Positions 1 through 13,200 of a stretch of DNA of 64,000 bases are shown piece after piece (within the stretch, counting starts at the first letter, position 1; each line of letters starts with the position of its first letter). The position numbers were made by a program, and so were the translations under genes. The stretch comes from Nematostella vectensis (taxonomy: Eukaryota > Cnidaria > Anthozoa > Actiniaria > Edwardsiidae): assembly GCF_932526225.1 (NCBI RefSeq), contig NC_064044.1, forward strand, positions 9,288,801-9,352,800, written 5' to 3'. The notes under the pieces are model-generated. The model saw nothing but the letters and a program-made list of their open reading frames with translations, was not told the DNA's origin and did no database searches.

Positions 1-782
1 GTGTCGGAATAATAGCAAAGCTGCGTTACTATGTATCACCAACAATTCTCACTCAGCTATATTATTCTCTAATTTATCCATTTCTTACTTATGGTGCTAT
101 TATTTGGGGCAACACATATGAATCAACAATCAAGCCTCTTTTTATTTTACAGAAGAAAGCTGTTAGAATCATAACTTTCTCATCTTACATTGAACATACT
201 TCTCCTATCTTTAGAAAACTAAATATCTTGAAAGCTCCTGATCTAATCTATTACTTAAATACAATATTTATGTACAAATTTAATTTGAATCTACTTCCAA
301 CTCCTTTTGATTCTTTTTTTACTACGGTTGCTTCAAGGCACAAATATAATACAAGACTGGCTTCTAAATCATCGTACTGCCTCCCTTTACCTCGAACTAA
401 TTATGGAAAGTTTAATATTCGTTTTAAAGGTGCCTCAATTTGGAATAACATCAAAGAACCTACCAAAACCATGCGTTTGCCTAGCTTCAAGGCTGCAATA
501 AAGACCTCAATCCTTGAAAATTATTAGCCTCTATCTAGTTTTTTTGTTTTATTGCATTTTATTTTGCTGCTGCTTTCATGTATTTTGTATTCGTGCCTTG
601 TACGTCCTTGCTATACGCTCCATTTAATTGAACTTTTTTGTGCTGCCTAGCCAGATTAGCTTTTTAGTTACTTCTAGGCAGCCAATACCCAAAATCTGTA
701 ATTATTATTTATTTTCTTACTGTAATTTCTGTGTGTGGTATAAATAAAGTTATATTGTTGTTGTTGTTGTTGTTGTTGTTAT
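1..782 (+). mobile_element. 3' end of a non-LTR (LINE) retrotransposon
   Basis: An open frame beginning at base 3 and ending with a stop at 525-527 reads as the C-terminal part of a LINE reverse-transcriptase protein. Its segments resemble the usual post-RT region: 'LRYYVSPTILTQLYYSLIYP', then 'FLTYGAIIWGNTY', then 'LQKKAVRIITFSSYIEHTSP'. About 220 bp of 3' UTR follows, with an AATAAAG near 740-748. The element closes in a (TTG)n simple tail at about 752-782, a common LINE 3' end. Its 5' part lies outside the window. It sits downstream of, or in an intron of, the minus-strand LamG gene. The exact LINE clade (CR1/L2-like) is a guess. Confidence 0.8.
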
Positions 783-1125
783 TTGAACCCAATTTCTGAC
801 TCAAGCACTGTATTCCCTGCGCAGTCGTATATTAAAATCTATGGTTTTAATGTAAATTTTCTGATAAAAACACAAATAACGCTAAAATGTTTTCATGTGT
901 TTTTAAAACTGAAAGCCAATCCTTCCACTTCCTTTTGTTTGTCCATTGCCACAACTCCGTGGGGTTAATTTCTGGGCTGGGGATCGTTTCGGGTTTCGGG
1001 ATCAGTTAGGGAAATTTTGGGGATCATTTAGGGTTCTGTTCAGTTTAATCGGAGAATGGATAACAATAAATTCATGACATTTAGAAATGAATGTTTGAAA
1101 TGTACTATGTGTAATTTTTTCTTAC

Positions 1126-4100
1126 CTTTGCTTCAGATATACATCCTGTATAATCCCTAAGAGACATCACATCCTCTACTGCTCTGGGATTGACAGACGA
1201 CAGCTGCGGAGCTCCTCCCAAGTACAGGTTTGATGTCACGTCTAAAGCGACAGCGTTCCCAGGAGATGTGAAAGCTACTGGTGGGTCATTGTTCAATTGT
1301 AGGCTTCCAGAATTTCGAGTTCTATTTAGGATCACGGTGACTTCTGTGTTAATGGTAACAGGCTGAGTTGTCTGCCCAAAACCTATGCCACTCCCTAGAT
1401 CAAACCTTCCCTGGATGAAGCTGTTGAAATAAGAAATAGTTTTGACTGTCTTAGTTCAAAGATCAAAACTACTAGCTAGCCTAAACACAGTCAGCATCAA
1501 ATAAAAAGTTTGTTGAATTGTTGAGTGTAAAATAAAGTGTCATTTTGGATGTTCAGTACAAACTTTTAAAAAGCGTGATAACTAATTGATGTATTGCATA
1601 GCTTGTCCCATTGGGCCAGGGGGAATATAAAATGCTTGTTATAAGTCACTCCTCCCATTTCCTTGCAGCAATGACCAGGCAATATGACCATGACCACCAT
1701 TTTCCAGTACCAATTTATTGTTGATGTTACTATTAGTGGCCAGAAAATCCCATTTTTGGATTAAGAACCATTTAATCATGAAAGTGAACACAGGATACTA
1801 TTAGGGTGACATAAAACATTAGGTGTATTCTTTTCAGTTTTCTGTTCCATTACTTTTCTCTGAACCTTTTTTAGTGTTCAGTCCAAAAGGTGTGAGATAC
1901 CACTTTTGTACTTACCCATTGTGAAGAGCAAGAGAGATGAAGTCACCCCTGAGACTGTCTATCTTATGTGTTGTGTAAAACAGCAGCCCATTCAGAGCTT
2001 TTGGTGTGAACTTTATTACAATAGAAGTGACGGTTCTGATATAGGCTGGAGATTTAAATTCCATGTAGGATGACTCTTTGAATAGGGGCACTTGGATGTT
2101 CAGCTCTGTAAGGCAAGGTATCCATTAAAAAATGACGCTCACCTTCTTGTTTATAATTTTAATGCAAATGTTTATTTGCAAGTAATATTCAAAATATAAC
2201 AATCCACGATTGAAGTCTGATACTGTATCAATGGTATTTGATAGAAAGTTTCTCAGTTACTTTGCATGAATTAGCCGATGGAAATGGATACTTTGTGTGA
2301 ATCAGTGTTGAGCAGGAGCATAAAATGGCAGCGTGATTGGTCTTCTTTCACAAGGGATGTTTCAGGATAGGTCATGGCAACAAAATTGGTATTCATAATT
2401 GTCTAAACACAGACGGGAAGGCAGGGTCCATATCCCCTGCCAACCTTTCTGCTAAAAATGGGTTATTTCTTTTGCAAAGGATCTTCCAAAATACTAGATA
2501 CAATACTAGCGTATGCATGAATAGTCAAATCAGTATTCTTTGTTAGGGTATAAAATTTAAGCAGTGTTATAGATTCAAGTAAACTGTGAGATCTTTTTAA
2601 ATCCAGGTTTCACAAAGTGTCTGAAGGAAACACTTACTTTGACTACATGTAAGCCCTGTTCTTCCAAGTGGACAGTCACATGTGACAACACCTTGCTTTT
2701 CTCTGCATGTGGACCCGAAGGCACAAGGGTTATAGTCTAAACACGGAATTGAACGGCTCCCACAGTAAAGACCTCTCCATCCAGGAAGACACCTGCAAAC
2801 ATACGTTGCAGCATGACGGGTGCAGTTTCCACCATTAAGGCATGGCGGCGTCTGTGAAATACACTCATTATAGCTCTCATTTCCAATGTTACTCCCAGCT
2901 TCAACTCTCTCAGAGACTCCCTGTGTCTGCAGCAATGATAGATTTCGCCACACTTCCTGGTTGGAGAATCGTATAGCCATGCCATAAAGGTTTCCACGGA
3001 AACCAGATTTAAAGTCAACATAAGTAGGAAGCTCTGATAGGTCATGTACGCCACCAATAAAAAGTGGAGCGTAGAGGTTCAGTTCTTGTAGATTTCCTTC
3101 GGAACTCCCTCTAACTTTTTCACAGTTGTCTGCATAGACGTAGCCCTCTGGGCCTGACCTACCGGCAGTCACAGTATGCCAATCTTGAGTCTTGTTTAGT
3201 GAACAACTTCTTATTCTCGCTAGACCGCTACCAAGGTTATATTGTAACAAGACCTGTCCATCTTTTAACCCAAGAGCAATAAAATCTCCTCCACCAAGGT
3301 ACCTGTCCTGACTGCTGTACAGCAGCAAGGCATCATTCCAAGCAATGGGGTCATCTACTCTGAACTGCATGGTTATGTCAAAATGGCTGGCACCAGGTGT
3401 GGGAGTGGCATACTGGATGTACGAGGCATAGCCATGCAGCATAGTAAAACCAGGAACTGAAATGCTGATGTCTGGAAAAAAAGGGCAACATTTCAGAGTC
3501 TAGTCAAGGACATTGAATCATTAGGTTTTTTAACTTCGCATTCTAATTTGTTCTTTCCTAGTCAACAGGTAATTGCTGAAAATGCTATAATAGTCTGCTT
3601 TTGTCTTTGATAATTATTTCTGGTCGCCTAAATCTCAGTGATAGCCTGCCCCTAATATACATATGATAACACGTCACCTAGTTTAACCAGGTCTACTGTA
3701 TGTAGTTGCAGACACAAACAAAACAATCTCCATACCATGTTCACATGACACTCCCGCCTTCCCATAAGGACAGAGACACACATGGTTTTGTGGCTGTGAA
3801 GAGTTGGAGACAATACAACGACCGCCACTACAAGGATCCCCCACACATGCTGAGATGAGGGTGCAGCTTTTGCCTTGATATCCAGAGGGGCATTTGCAGT
3901 CGTAATCATGAGGGTCATCTGCATCTGGGGTACAGGTTCCCCCATTGCGGCAGGGGTTATTGACACATGGGGCATCACACTCGCCAAGATTGTACCAGTC
4001 AGTTGCATCTGTAGCAGACAAAAAGTCCACTATGAGACAGAATAAAATTATATTTTTTTTTCTTTTATACATAGAGACAGCACAGGAAGCTAACCAGAAC

Positions 4101-7100
4101 CTAATCTGTTAATTAAAGTTTAAATGATTTCTAAGCATTATTGAGTTTGAAGTTTAGTTTTAGTTTGTCTTTTGTCTGTGGTCTTAAAGCCTGGTATTTT
4201 TGACACACATTTTCTAGCACAAAATAAAATATATTGTTCATTAATTTACAATACAAGTTTATAAATGAAAGACCATGAATTCCACACACCTGTAAGTTTG
4301 ATGCCTACATTGTTTACTTCTATGTCCGATATACACCCCACTAGAGAGGGGGTCACCACCGCACCCACTGTAGAGCCGAGTGAAATACTCGGCGGTGCAC
4401 CACCTATATACCATTTGTCACCAAGGTTAATGCCAACAAGATCTCCAGATAACACCTTGCGATACACATCACCGCTATCGACTTGGAGGGTAGCTGTCTT
4501 GGTTCTGCTGTTATATCTGTGAATATGTCAGACAAAAAACTAATACTGTTAGTGCAATAGTAGATTGTTCGTATTGTTAAACCCCTTATAAAAAGGTGAT
4601 AAAGAGGTGTGTCACCAAAAAAAAGCAAAACGTTCCCAATTTTTTTTCAATGAACAGGAAATAGAATAAATCTCAGGCAATAATAAACCCTCTTATGAGG
4701 GGTTAAAGTTTATAAATCCCAAAAGAACGAAAAATCTGATCAAATTATTGATAAAGATAAGCAGGGGTTAAAATCTATGCTATAGGACACCCTTTGGCTC
4801 TGTTTGTTACTGTGTGGGAACTTGTGGGTACCATCGATGTGGTAAATTTGAACCACTAGCTAACTTGCACTGTGAAGCTTCGTGGCAACATTTGCTAAAA
4901 AAGTTTTCACCATGAAGCTTGGAGCCTTTGGTACCCAAGGTATCAGCCTGCGTAGCAAGCGTTTCTGTGGAGTTTCAACGGAAATGCAAAACGCTTGCTA
5001 GGCTAGGGTATCAAAGGCACATCTGCAATTGAAATAATACACTAAAATCTGCGTTTTGACTATGTTCGTATTATCACTCACGTTATGACTGCTGTAATCT
5101 TTCTCCCAATGCTGACATCAGCATCACTTTTTATTGCTGCCAGCCTATCGCCTGGGTCAAACCGGAACTCCAACTTTCCTCCGACGATATGAAGTTGGAA
5201 AAAATCCCTGTAAGAGGCGTGCTTGGAAAAGAACAGCAGCCCGTCTGTAGCATTGGTCTTGAACGCTATCACTATTTTGTTGAACTCCGGAGAGGTGACG
5301 ATTTCTTTGTGAACAAGATAGGAGTTATTACTGAACCTGATGAAGTGTGGTGTGTAGTCTGAAAGAAGAAAAGGATACAAATTTAATTTTGGCATTATAA
5401 TTCATACATACTGTACTGTATTAAGGGACGGACCATTAGAAAAGTGAAGGGGGGGGGGGGGGGGTGGGTAAGGAACAAAAAAATCATACACAATGAAAAG
5501 CTGGGAAAAATGCATGCAGCCCAAACCAGACAGAAAAAAATGCATACAGCGATTTAAAAAAAACTATGCATGCACATCTTGGAGAAAAGAAAAAAAACAT
5601 GCTTCATTGAAATCTCACCACCCCCCTTCACTTTTCTAATGGTCTGTCCCTAAGAATGTCAATCAGCACCTCTTTGTTATTGTTTACATTTACAAATACA
5701 GTGGTTCATTAGCAAGAAAACTTCAAAATAACCATACGCGATTGAAATCAGACAGTTAAATTAACAATTTTGGGGAAGTTGTTGTTATACTGAATAAAAC
5801 AATAACAAAGCTGTGGGTGACAAGGGCTCTTTAGCAATGAAACCAGGGGCGCATCCAGGAATCCCAGAAAGGAGGGGGGGGGGGGGGAAGAAGCAAGGTT
5901 TTCAAGAAATGGGGGGGGGGGGGGCAGATAATTGTTCTTCCATGGATTTCCCTAAATTTCTTGTCATTTCTGAGCAAAATAACTGAAAAAAAAAGGGGGT
6001 GGCTCCGCCCAACACTGGATCCACCAATGGAAACTGTAGACTCACCCCGGCTACAGCGAGGACCAAAAGTTTTGTATGGACACTGACATGTGAAGTTGAC
6101 CAGGGCATGGTAGTCCTTCACATCTATACAAGTTCCAGGTCCACAAGGAGAGTCGCTACAAGTCATGGCTCGCACAGGCTTCACTACCACTGATGTGGAT
6201 GGCACAGTTGTTGTTACTGTTGCCGAGGGGTTTATTGCTGTTGGTGTCATCACCATAGATGATGATGCTATTGGGGTTGATGATACGTGTGTTGTTGATG
6301 AAATGGTTGTTCTGGGTGTTGAGGCTGGACCAAGAGAACTATCAAGAATGGCAGATGACGGGTGCAAAGTAATTGAAGTGGTAGTATGTGTGGGAGTTGT
6401 AGTTAAAGTTGTAACAGAGATGGTTGACCTGGGTGTGATCCCTGAAGTAGTTGTATTAATGATTAAAGAAGACGTATCTGAGCCGCCAACATCTGAAGAA
6501 GTTATTGGCGATGAGGGTGATGATGTAGGTGTACTAGTTGCTGTATCTGTGCTGCCAACATCAGAAGAAGTTACGGATGAGGGTGATGTAGGCGTAATGG
6601 TCGATAACTGAGTGTCAATCGCAGTTGTGGGTTTAAAAACTCCTGTAGATTTCAGACTATCTGTGGGGAGAGTAGCTGCGGGTGTTGTCAGTAACTGAAG
6701 TGTTGATACCAAGGAAGTTGTTTCTGCCATATCTAAAAATTAAACACATTTCATTAGTGTTCTTGCAATTTACAAAATGTCTCCATGCCAACATGCCAAG
6801 TATTTATGGGGCCATGTGTGTGAGCAGCAAAAAATACCAACTTCCATTGTGAGCCATGTAATTGTAGATATGTATATGAATCTGATTCTTGGAGAATAAA
6901 ATATTTACTTAATAACTAAGTATAGGATAGGGGGTTGGTGGGGGGTACTTTTTTTTCCTCAGATGTTTTGATTCTTTTTTTACTTTACAAGATCACTTAT
7001 TTAATTTACTTTATTTCCAGGCTTTATAATATTTCTCAGCTTTACCAATCCAGATGCCCCAAAGAACAAACTATCTTAAATATTTAATTTAATGTATTTA

Positions 7101-8774
7101 TCCAAACCTACCATAGCTTGTTGTGATTGCTATGATTGGCACAGAAGAAGTAGAATACTGGACAGTGACTGATGTGGACCTGATCGCTGTTTTTTGGATA
7201 TCACTTGAACTGGATGGGGTAGGTACTGAAGAAGAGGATGGTGTGATCTCTGAACAATTTTTCCCTGTAAAACCTTCTATGCATGTGCAATTGTAGCCAG
7301 CTGATCCATCACTTCCAACAGTCCTTTTACATGTTCCTCCATTTGCACAAGGGTTAACTGGCTCACACAGGTTGCGCTCTGTACAGTTTGTTCCGAGATA
7401 GCCTGGTGCACATGTGCAGTTATAGCCAGGTGATCCATCACTTCCAACAGTCCTTTTACATGTTCCTCCATTTACACAAGGGTTGACTGGCTCACACAGG
7501 TTGCGCTCTGTACAGTTTGTTCCGAGATAGCCTGGTGCACATGTGCAGTTGTAGCCAGGAGATCCGTCACTTCCAACAGTTCTCTTACATGTTCCTCCAT
7601 TTATACAAGGGTTAACTGGCTCACACAGGTTGCGCTCTGTACAGTTTGTTCCGAGATAGCCTGGTGCACACGTGCAGTTATAGCCAAGAGATCCGTCACT
7701 TCCAATAGTTCTCTGACAGGTTCCTCCATTTGCACAAGGGTTTTCAGGCTCACAGAGGTCACGCTCTGTGCAGTTTCTACCTGTATAGCCTGATACACAA
7801 GTACAACTATAATTTGATCGTGATCCATCGTTTCCAACAGTCCTGTCACAAGTTCCCCCATTTTCACAAGGATTTGGCTGACAGCGATTTGGGGTAACAA
7901 TTTCACAGTTGTCCCCATTTATATCTGGTTGGCAAAGACAACTGTAGCTGTTAACACCATCAACACACAATCCCCCATTCAAACATGGCCTGGAAGCACA
8001 GTCATCGATATTTATCTCACAGTTTTTCCCAGTAAATCCAGGTACACAACTACAGTTGTAGGCATCTCGAAGCCCTGCATTGATGTCTAAACATGTCGCT
8101 TGATTCTGGCATGGGCTACGCAAACAACTGTTCAGCTCTTCACAGTATTTACCAGTATAATAATCACAACACTTACAAGTCATGTTATAGGTAAAGAATT
8201 GCCCCAGCATTACACACTGCCCCTTTCCACTGCACACACCCGTACTTCTATCATTGGGGTTAATGCATGGCTCCTTACTGCGAACACTGACTTCTAACTT
8301 CATGCCAAAATCACAGGTGAATAGATTATTATTCGTTTTGACTGCAAAGTACTTGATTCCTGGTGGCCGCAGGTATCTGTCCTCAACAACAACCGGATCT
8401 CCTGTCAGTGACGGCGATAGAGATGTACCAACTACATTGCACTTATCGAAGTCTGCCTTTGAGAGATTGTATGGTTGGAACTCGAAATCTTGCTCTCTCC
8501 AAGGCACAAATGTGAGACGATCACCCAGAAGTATGACTACAGGAATCTGACGGGGTAATTGAACGTTCATCGAGTTTGCCCCATAGCACTCTTGCGACGA
8601 GGAACAAATATAGCCATCGTATCCCCATTCTTTGGTCATATTTCTCGCTTCGTCCGTAAAACACGTCGCTCCGGTCGGGCACGAAACGCAAGTTTGAACG
8701 TTCGTCACATTATTATCACTTTGGGCTGACGCTGAATGGAATGATAAAAATAGGGTGGCTATGATTATCGGCAT
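1126..8774 (-). CDS. Cupredoxin-like / multi-EGF / mucin / LamG extracellular protein (3' end outside window)
   Basis: Eight exons with consistent GT/AG borders and phases: 7112-8774, 6046-6732, 5082-5358, 4290-4516, 3736-4008, 2638-3471, 1916-2105, 1126-1420 (1482 codons, open at the last donor). The Met at 8774 is chosen because it starts a clear signal peptide (MPIIIATLFLSFHSASA); an upstream Met at 8867 has none. Order seen: Cys-rich segment (28-63); cupredoxin/phytocyanin-like domain (about 70-165, 'LSKADFDKC' and 'GMKLEVSV'); eight EGF-like modules, the second canonical one with a Ca-binding 'NIDDC' start; Ser/Thr-rich mucin stretch plus one EGF (exon 2); LamG (exons 3-4); two EGF (exon 5); LamG plus two EGF (exon 6); LamG (exons 7-8). 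Many N-x-S/T sites are present. It is probably a secreted matrix or cell-surface adhesion protein. Domain calls come from motif reading only. No transmembrane segment is visible; any would be in exons before base 1. Confidence 0.85.
5425..5650. mobile_element. 226-bp MITE with TAA target duplication (PIF/Harbinger-like)
   Basis: The left end GGGACGGACCATTAGAAAAG and the right end are inverted copies of about 30 bp, each running into a homopolymer G (or C) tract. The element is bracketed by TAA at 5422-5424 and TAA at 5651-5653, the 3-bp duplication typical of PIF/Harbinger elements. It is non-coding and A-rich inside. It lies in the second intron of the LamG gene. The superfamily call rests only on the duplication length. 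Confidence 0.75.
5845..5995 (+). repeat. Dispersed G-rich repeat (family D, copy 1)
   Basis: This segment begins near 'ggcgcatccaggaat' and carries two long G tracts and 'attgttcttcc', 'tggatttcc'. The same order of blocks recurs at about 20655-20800 in the first intron of the fibrinogen gene. The copies are diverged, so this is an old interspersed repeat of unknown class. It lies just past the donor of exon 2 of the LamG gene. Confidence 0.6.
7260..7735 (-). repeat. 129-bp internal tandem duplication of EGF modules
   Basis: Within exon 1 of the LamG gene a 43-residue EGF unit beginning 'ERNLCEPVNPC' and containing 'NGGTCKRTVGSDGS' is repeated three times, with a more diverged fourth unit beside it ('ERDLCEPENPC'). 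The DNA copies are almost identical and spaced 129 bp, a multiple of three, so the frame is kept. This points to recent tandem duplication or gene conversion inside the exon. Confidence 0.9.
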
Positions 8775-8867
8775 AATAAATCGTTTAGTTCTTGTTGCTT
8801 GTGATGGTAAAGTTGTTGTACTCAAGTACCTAGAGATGCTATACGTGCAACTATAAAACGTCAACAT

Positions 8868-10280
8868 TGTAATTTAGATCCTTCGAATCGAGTTGCCAAG
8901 ACGTTTAGAAAACTTGCGGAGAAATTAATAACCGTAGTTATTAAGTATTCGACCACGTAAGATACCCGTTATTCGCGGTTTTTTGTAGAATTCTCAGAAC
9001 CATCTTCATCGAGGAACTTCTAGCGTGCAGCTTGCAAAATGTATGCACAGCCGTATGTTGGATGTGATAGTCGAATCCGTTTCCTTTCCAGTATAGAAGA
9101 TCGCTTTCTTCTACAATACCAGTGCAAATCCCCTTTGTTTATACTCTTCTGGTGAATACTCTAAGTGAGAATTATGAATACGCTGCAAGGCGACCGCTAA
9201 ACCACACTCGATGGACACCTTTCTATCTGTCACTTCTGTTGTTTTCGATCATAAAACCTCCATGATAAAAGTTCTCTCCTTAAAAAATCTTCCTTGCTTG
9301 TTTCGAAATTTTCGCAGTCTTCGTTAGAGAACCCAGGTCTGCCGTTTAAATATTTGATGGGTCTATTTTTCCATCACAAAAGGAGGAAGGGTAAAATTCG
9401 AATTTTCTCGCTGAAGAATGCTTGGATACCCATCCGGCGTCCCCTAATTTGCATAGCGCAGGGGAAGCGATTGTGGTATTCTTTTGTCCTCACTTTCGCG
9501 ACGCGCTGTGATTAGTCAATTTTGTAAACTTAAAAAACCACTGTTGCTATGTGCAAATCGAACGGGTAATTTCTAAAAATAGCGATAAATAACTGTCAGA
9601 ACCGTTGCAAACGCGTGTTTTCACATGTAAGTTTAAGTTTATATAAACAAAGAAAATCACTTCAGGGCAAACAAATGTCTTGATCTATTTAGGTTGAATG
9701 CACGATAATAAGAATAGGTTGAATTACCTTTTTAAAGATAAGCAATTCAGTTTTGCGAAATCAAACTTCAGACTTTAAAATTCAAACTCCAGACTTTAAA
9801 ATCTATTGCAACTATAGACTGACAGACTGGTAGTGTCTAGTGGATTTGACACCGGCTTTTTTTACTCTAATGACTTGTAGCTTGAACCGTTGGACTTCGA
9901 ATTCCTTGGTAGTGTAATTTGAGGAAACAGATCTTTATAGCATACACCTATTTCAATAAACGTTGTCGGTGCACTTACGGTTCAACATAGATGTGATGTT
10001 TGTAGACAAAACTACGAAGTATAAGCCAATTAGATGCGATAGAAATTAAAAAAAAAATTCTACTTTTTTGTAGCCAATCCGATAAAAAACGTTCCGTGGA
10101 GATAAAAATATCTGGTTTAGTTTTGGTTCTTTTTGGGGTGGTCAGATTTTTATCAGAAAAATTTAAACTCCCCTTGAACAAACGAGAATATATATAGGCA
10201 CACCCAATCAAACATACCTCGCGTGAATTACATACTGGAAAGATACAATGTATGGCGCGAAGCTAAATTGCGACCCTGAC
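8868..10280. other. Intergenic region upstream of the LamG gene
   Basis: No convincing coding exon is seen on either strand. It should contain the promoter of the minus-strand LamG gene, but no core promoter element can be named with confidence. Short ORFs here do not resemble proteins. A diverged dispersed repeat lies at 9985-10165. Confidence 0.5.
9985..10165 (+). repeat. Dispersed repeat (family A, diverged copy)
   Basis: Blocks 'gtttgtagacaaaactac', 'tgtagccaatc', 'aaacgttccgtgg' and 'tggtcagatttttatca' appear in the same order as in clearer copies at 33150-33480 and 37268-37580, and inverted at about 15785-15990. It is a non-coding interspersed repeat, class unknown. Confidence 0.6.
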
Positions 10281-10284
10281 GGCA

Positions 10285-13200
10285 TGTTGCACAATGACAA
10301 GTAAAAGAAGCTAGAAAACGTAAACCTGCCGCAAAGTCTTGCAGTTCCCTTGATTCCTGGGTTCATCGGAAAGTCAAAGGCAAAGAAAAAGATGAAGGGT
10401 CGTTCGAAGACAGTCTAGATGGAAGTGGAACGACCACAGGTAGGTTCTAACACAAAAATATTTCAGCACGTGTGGACTCAAATTCTACATTTACTTAGGC
10501 GCTGTTCTATAATAACATTTTGGTTCGTAAACAGATAGCTGTCGACTCACCCGCATTTAGGCGGGTGTCACAAGATTTTGGACCTCATCACATGCCTAAT
10601 TTTTTGGGCACCCGCATTGGCACTCTTGAGTTTTTCACATAATTATTGTATTTCACCCGATTACACAAACTACTGCGCACAAGGTACAAATAGTGCAAAA
10701 AAATAATGCCTGCTCGGGAACTGTTTATTTTTCCCTCACAAATTTTATTTCGCTTGCAAAAACATTTCATTTGGGGCAATCTGGAGTTCCGCAATATCTT
10801 ATCGCGTTATTTTTTCCATAGCAGGAAGAGGGGATGAGGGACATTATGGAGAAAATATCTCGATGTTTTTTTAAACTTTATTTTGAACTTTTTTAGTCTT
10901 TTGTCTTTTTCTTTTCCTCTATTTTCTTTTTTTTTTACCTTTGCTAGCTCGCTGCATCATATTATTTTAAAAGAGAAACCCTCTCTCCTCCACTTAATTT
11001 TTTCTGCTATGTCCTTCTTTTTTATGCCAGGGTTGATTTCTATAAGATTGCAATAGGAACCTTCACAATGCACTCCACTCAATGGATTTTTCAATGTTTA
11101 ATACATTTATATTATTTTGATTTGCTCATATCTCACAGAACCCGAAGGCGATGCACCACCAGGACCCCGGCAGGACCTTGGACCCCTTCAAGTAAAAGAC
11201 GATGACAGAGAGGGAAGACTGGTAGAAGAAGAGCTCCATAATGATAGAGCGAAAGGCATTATCATCTTACAAAAGCCGTGGTGAATTGTTTCCCCAACAG
11301 AGATACCATCTCATTAAGAACCATTTCTTCCCGCCGCAGATCTTCAAATTTCCAACCGAAAAATCCACGGTTGTGAACGAGGCTTTCAGAGGCGCTACCT
11401 TCAAGAATACCCATGGATGGCCTACAGCCCCTCCGAAGATGGTGCATATTGTAAATTCTGCGCCGCGATGTCGATAATGAGACAGCAGAAAGGTCCACTT
11501 TATACAAGCCCCCTTCACGAAGTGGTACAAGCTTGGAGAAAAAGCGGGAGAACATCAAGCGTCCAAGTGTCACCAAGAGTGCATGATCAACGGGCAGCGT
11601 TTATACAGGCAATCGAGAATCCAGCGAAATATGTAAACACCCTCTTTGGTGAAGAGAAGAAACGCAACATAGAGCGCAACAAGCACATAATCAAATGTGT
11701 TGCGGAAGCAGTGCGCTTTTGCGGTCGCCAATGCATTGCCTTTCTTGGTGGTGGAGTCAGGTGTTAACAGCAAAAACGAGCATGCATATCAGCTCAATAG
11801 AAATGTTGGCAACTTTGTGGCAGCCCTTCAAATGATTGCCAATCACGACGCTGTCCTAGACCAGCACCTCACTGCCACTGGAATGAGAAATAGGAACGCA
11901 AGGTATACCTCGCCGCGGATACAGAATGAGATCATTGAGATAAATAGCAACGATATGATACTAGATGGTATCTTGGACAAGATCAGGGCTGCAAAGTCCT
12001 TCAGCATAATGGCTGATGAAGTCACAAGCAACAACAAGGAACAGCTAGCTTTATGTATCCATTTCGTCGACGGCATTCAAGTGCACGAAGAATTTATCGG
12101 TTTCATCCACTTACGGAAAATAACAGGCCAAGAAATAGCCAATGTCATATTGGAAAAGCTGCAGAGTCTCGGTCTGGACCCGAAAAAATATCCGTGGTCA
12201 GGGATATGATGGAGCTGCTAATATGTCAAGCGACAACAAATCAAGGAAGTAGCGCCCAAAGCAGTTTATGTGCACTGCAGTTGACATTGTCTTAACTTGG
12301 TTATCGCCCATAGCTGTCACCAACAAAGCATTAGGAGTGCAATCGATAAACTGAAGCAATGCAGTCTGTTCTTCTTAGGAAGTCCAAAACGAAAAGGTTA
12401 AGGAGATCTAGAAAACCCTCAAACCTAATTTTGATAAATGAATAAATATAATTTTGGCACTTTTCAATCCATAGGTCTTCTTAACTCTGTTATCGAAAAG
12501 GTGATAGATGACGCGGATAGCCGCAAGGCTCTTGTGGATAAGGTCGGACAAGATGGGCGGCCCGCCACAATGCATACACACATTTCTACCAGTCATTTAC
12601 CTTTATAATCACTTCTTTGGAGAATATTATTTATGGAGCTAATAGCGAACTGGTGGGTTAAGAGTACTAAGATGCATCATGAGACAGGAGGAGCAAGGAC
12701 GACGCAGCCTCTTTGCTAACAAGTCTAACCTCCTTCGACTTCATTGTCTCCTTCCTTGTACTCTACGAGTTCCTATAACACTTGGCGGGAATAACAGTGA
12801 AGTTGCAAGGCAGAGCTGTAGACATTGTTAAAGGTAGTCTATAGCATTTTTGTCTGCCAAGTGTCTGCCTCGATTTTCTTTGTATTTTCCAGATCCTACA
12901 AGAGGAGACCTATGAGGTGTTGTCATGTTGTCAAAGATGGATGAGACGTTCTCCCATATATAAACCCACGCTATGCGAATGGCTGACATCGTAAATACTG
13001 CTCCATCGATGCCGCGTCTCGTTGGGAGACAGGCCATCGCGTGAACGCCCCGGCTGTTAATCCCGAGAAGCATTATAGGCGTAATGTAGCAATCCCCTTC
13101 ATGAACAGTCGGAACTAGAAGAGCAATTCTCAGGTAATTAAACTGTTGGCGAGAAATATGCAATAATCAGTGGATATTATTTGGTAGTTGATAGCTGACG

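Noticed and set aside
6165-6611. 148-codon plus-strand ORF (Val/Gly/Glu-rich)
   Set aside because: It is the antisense shadow of the Ser/Thr-rich mucin exon of the LamG gene.
11241-11576. Separate short genes at 11.2-11.6 kb on both strands
   Set aside because: The plus-strand reading is part of the frameshifted hAT transposase remnant and the minus-strand readings are its shadows.
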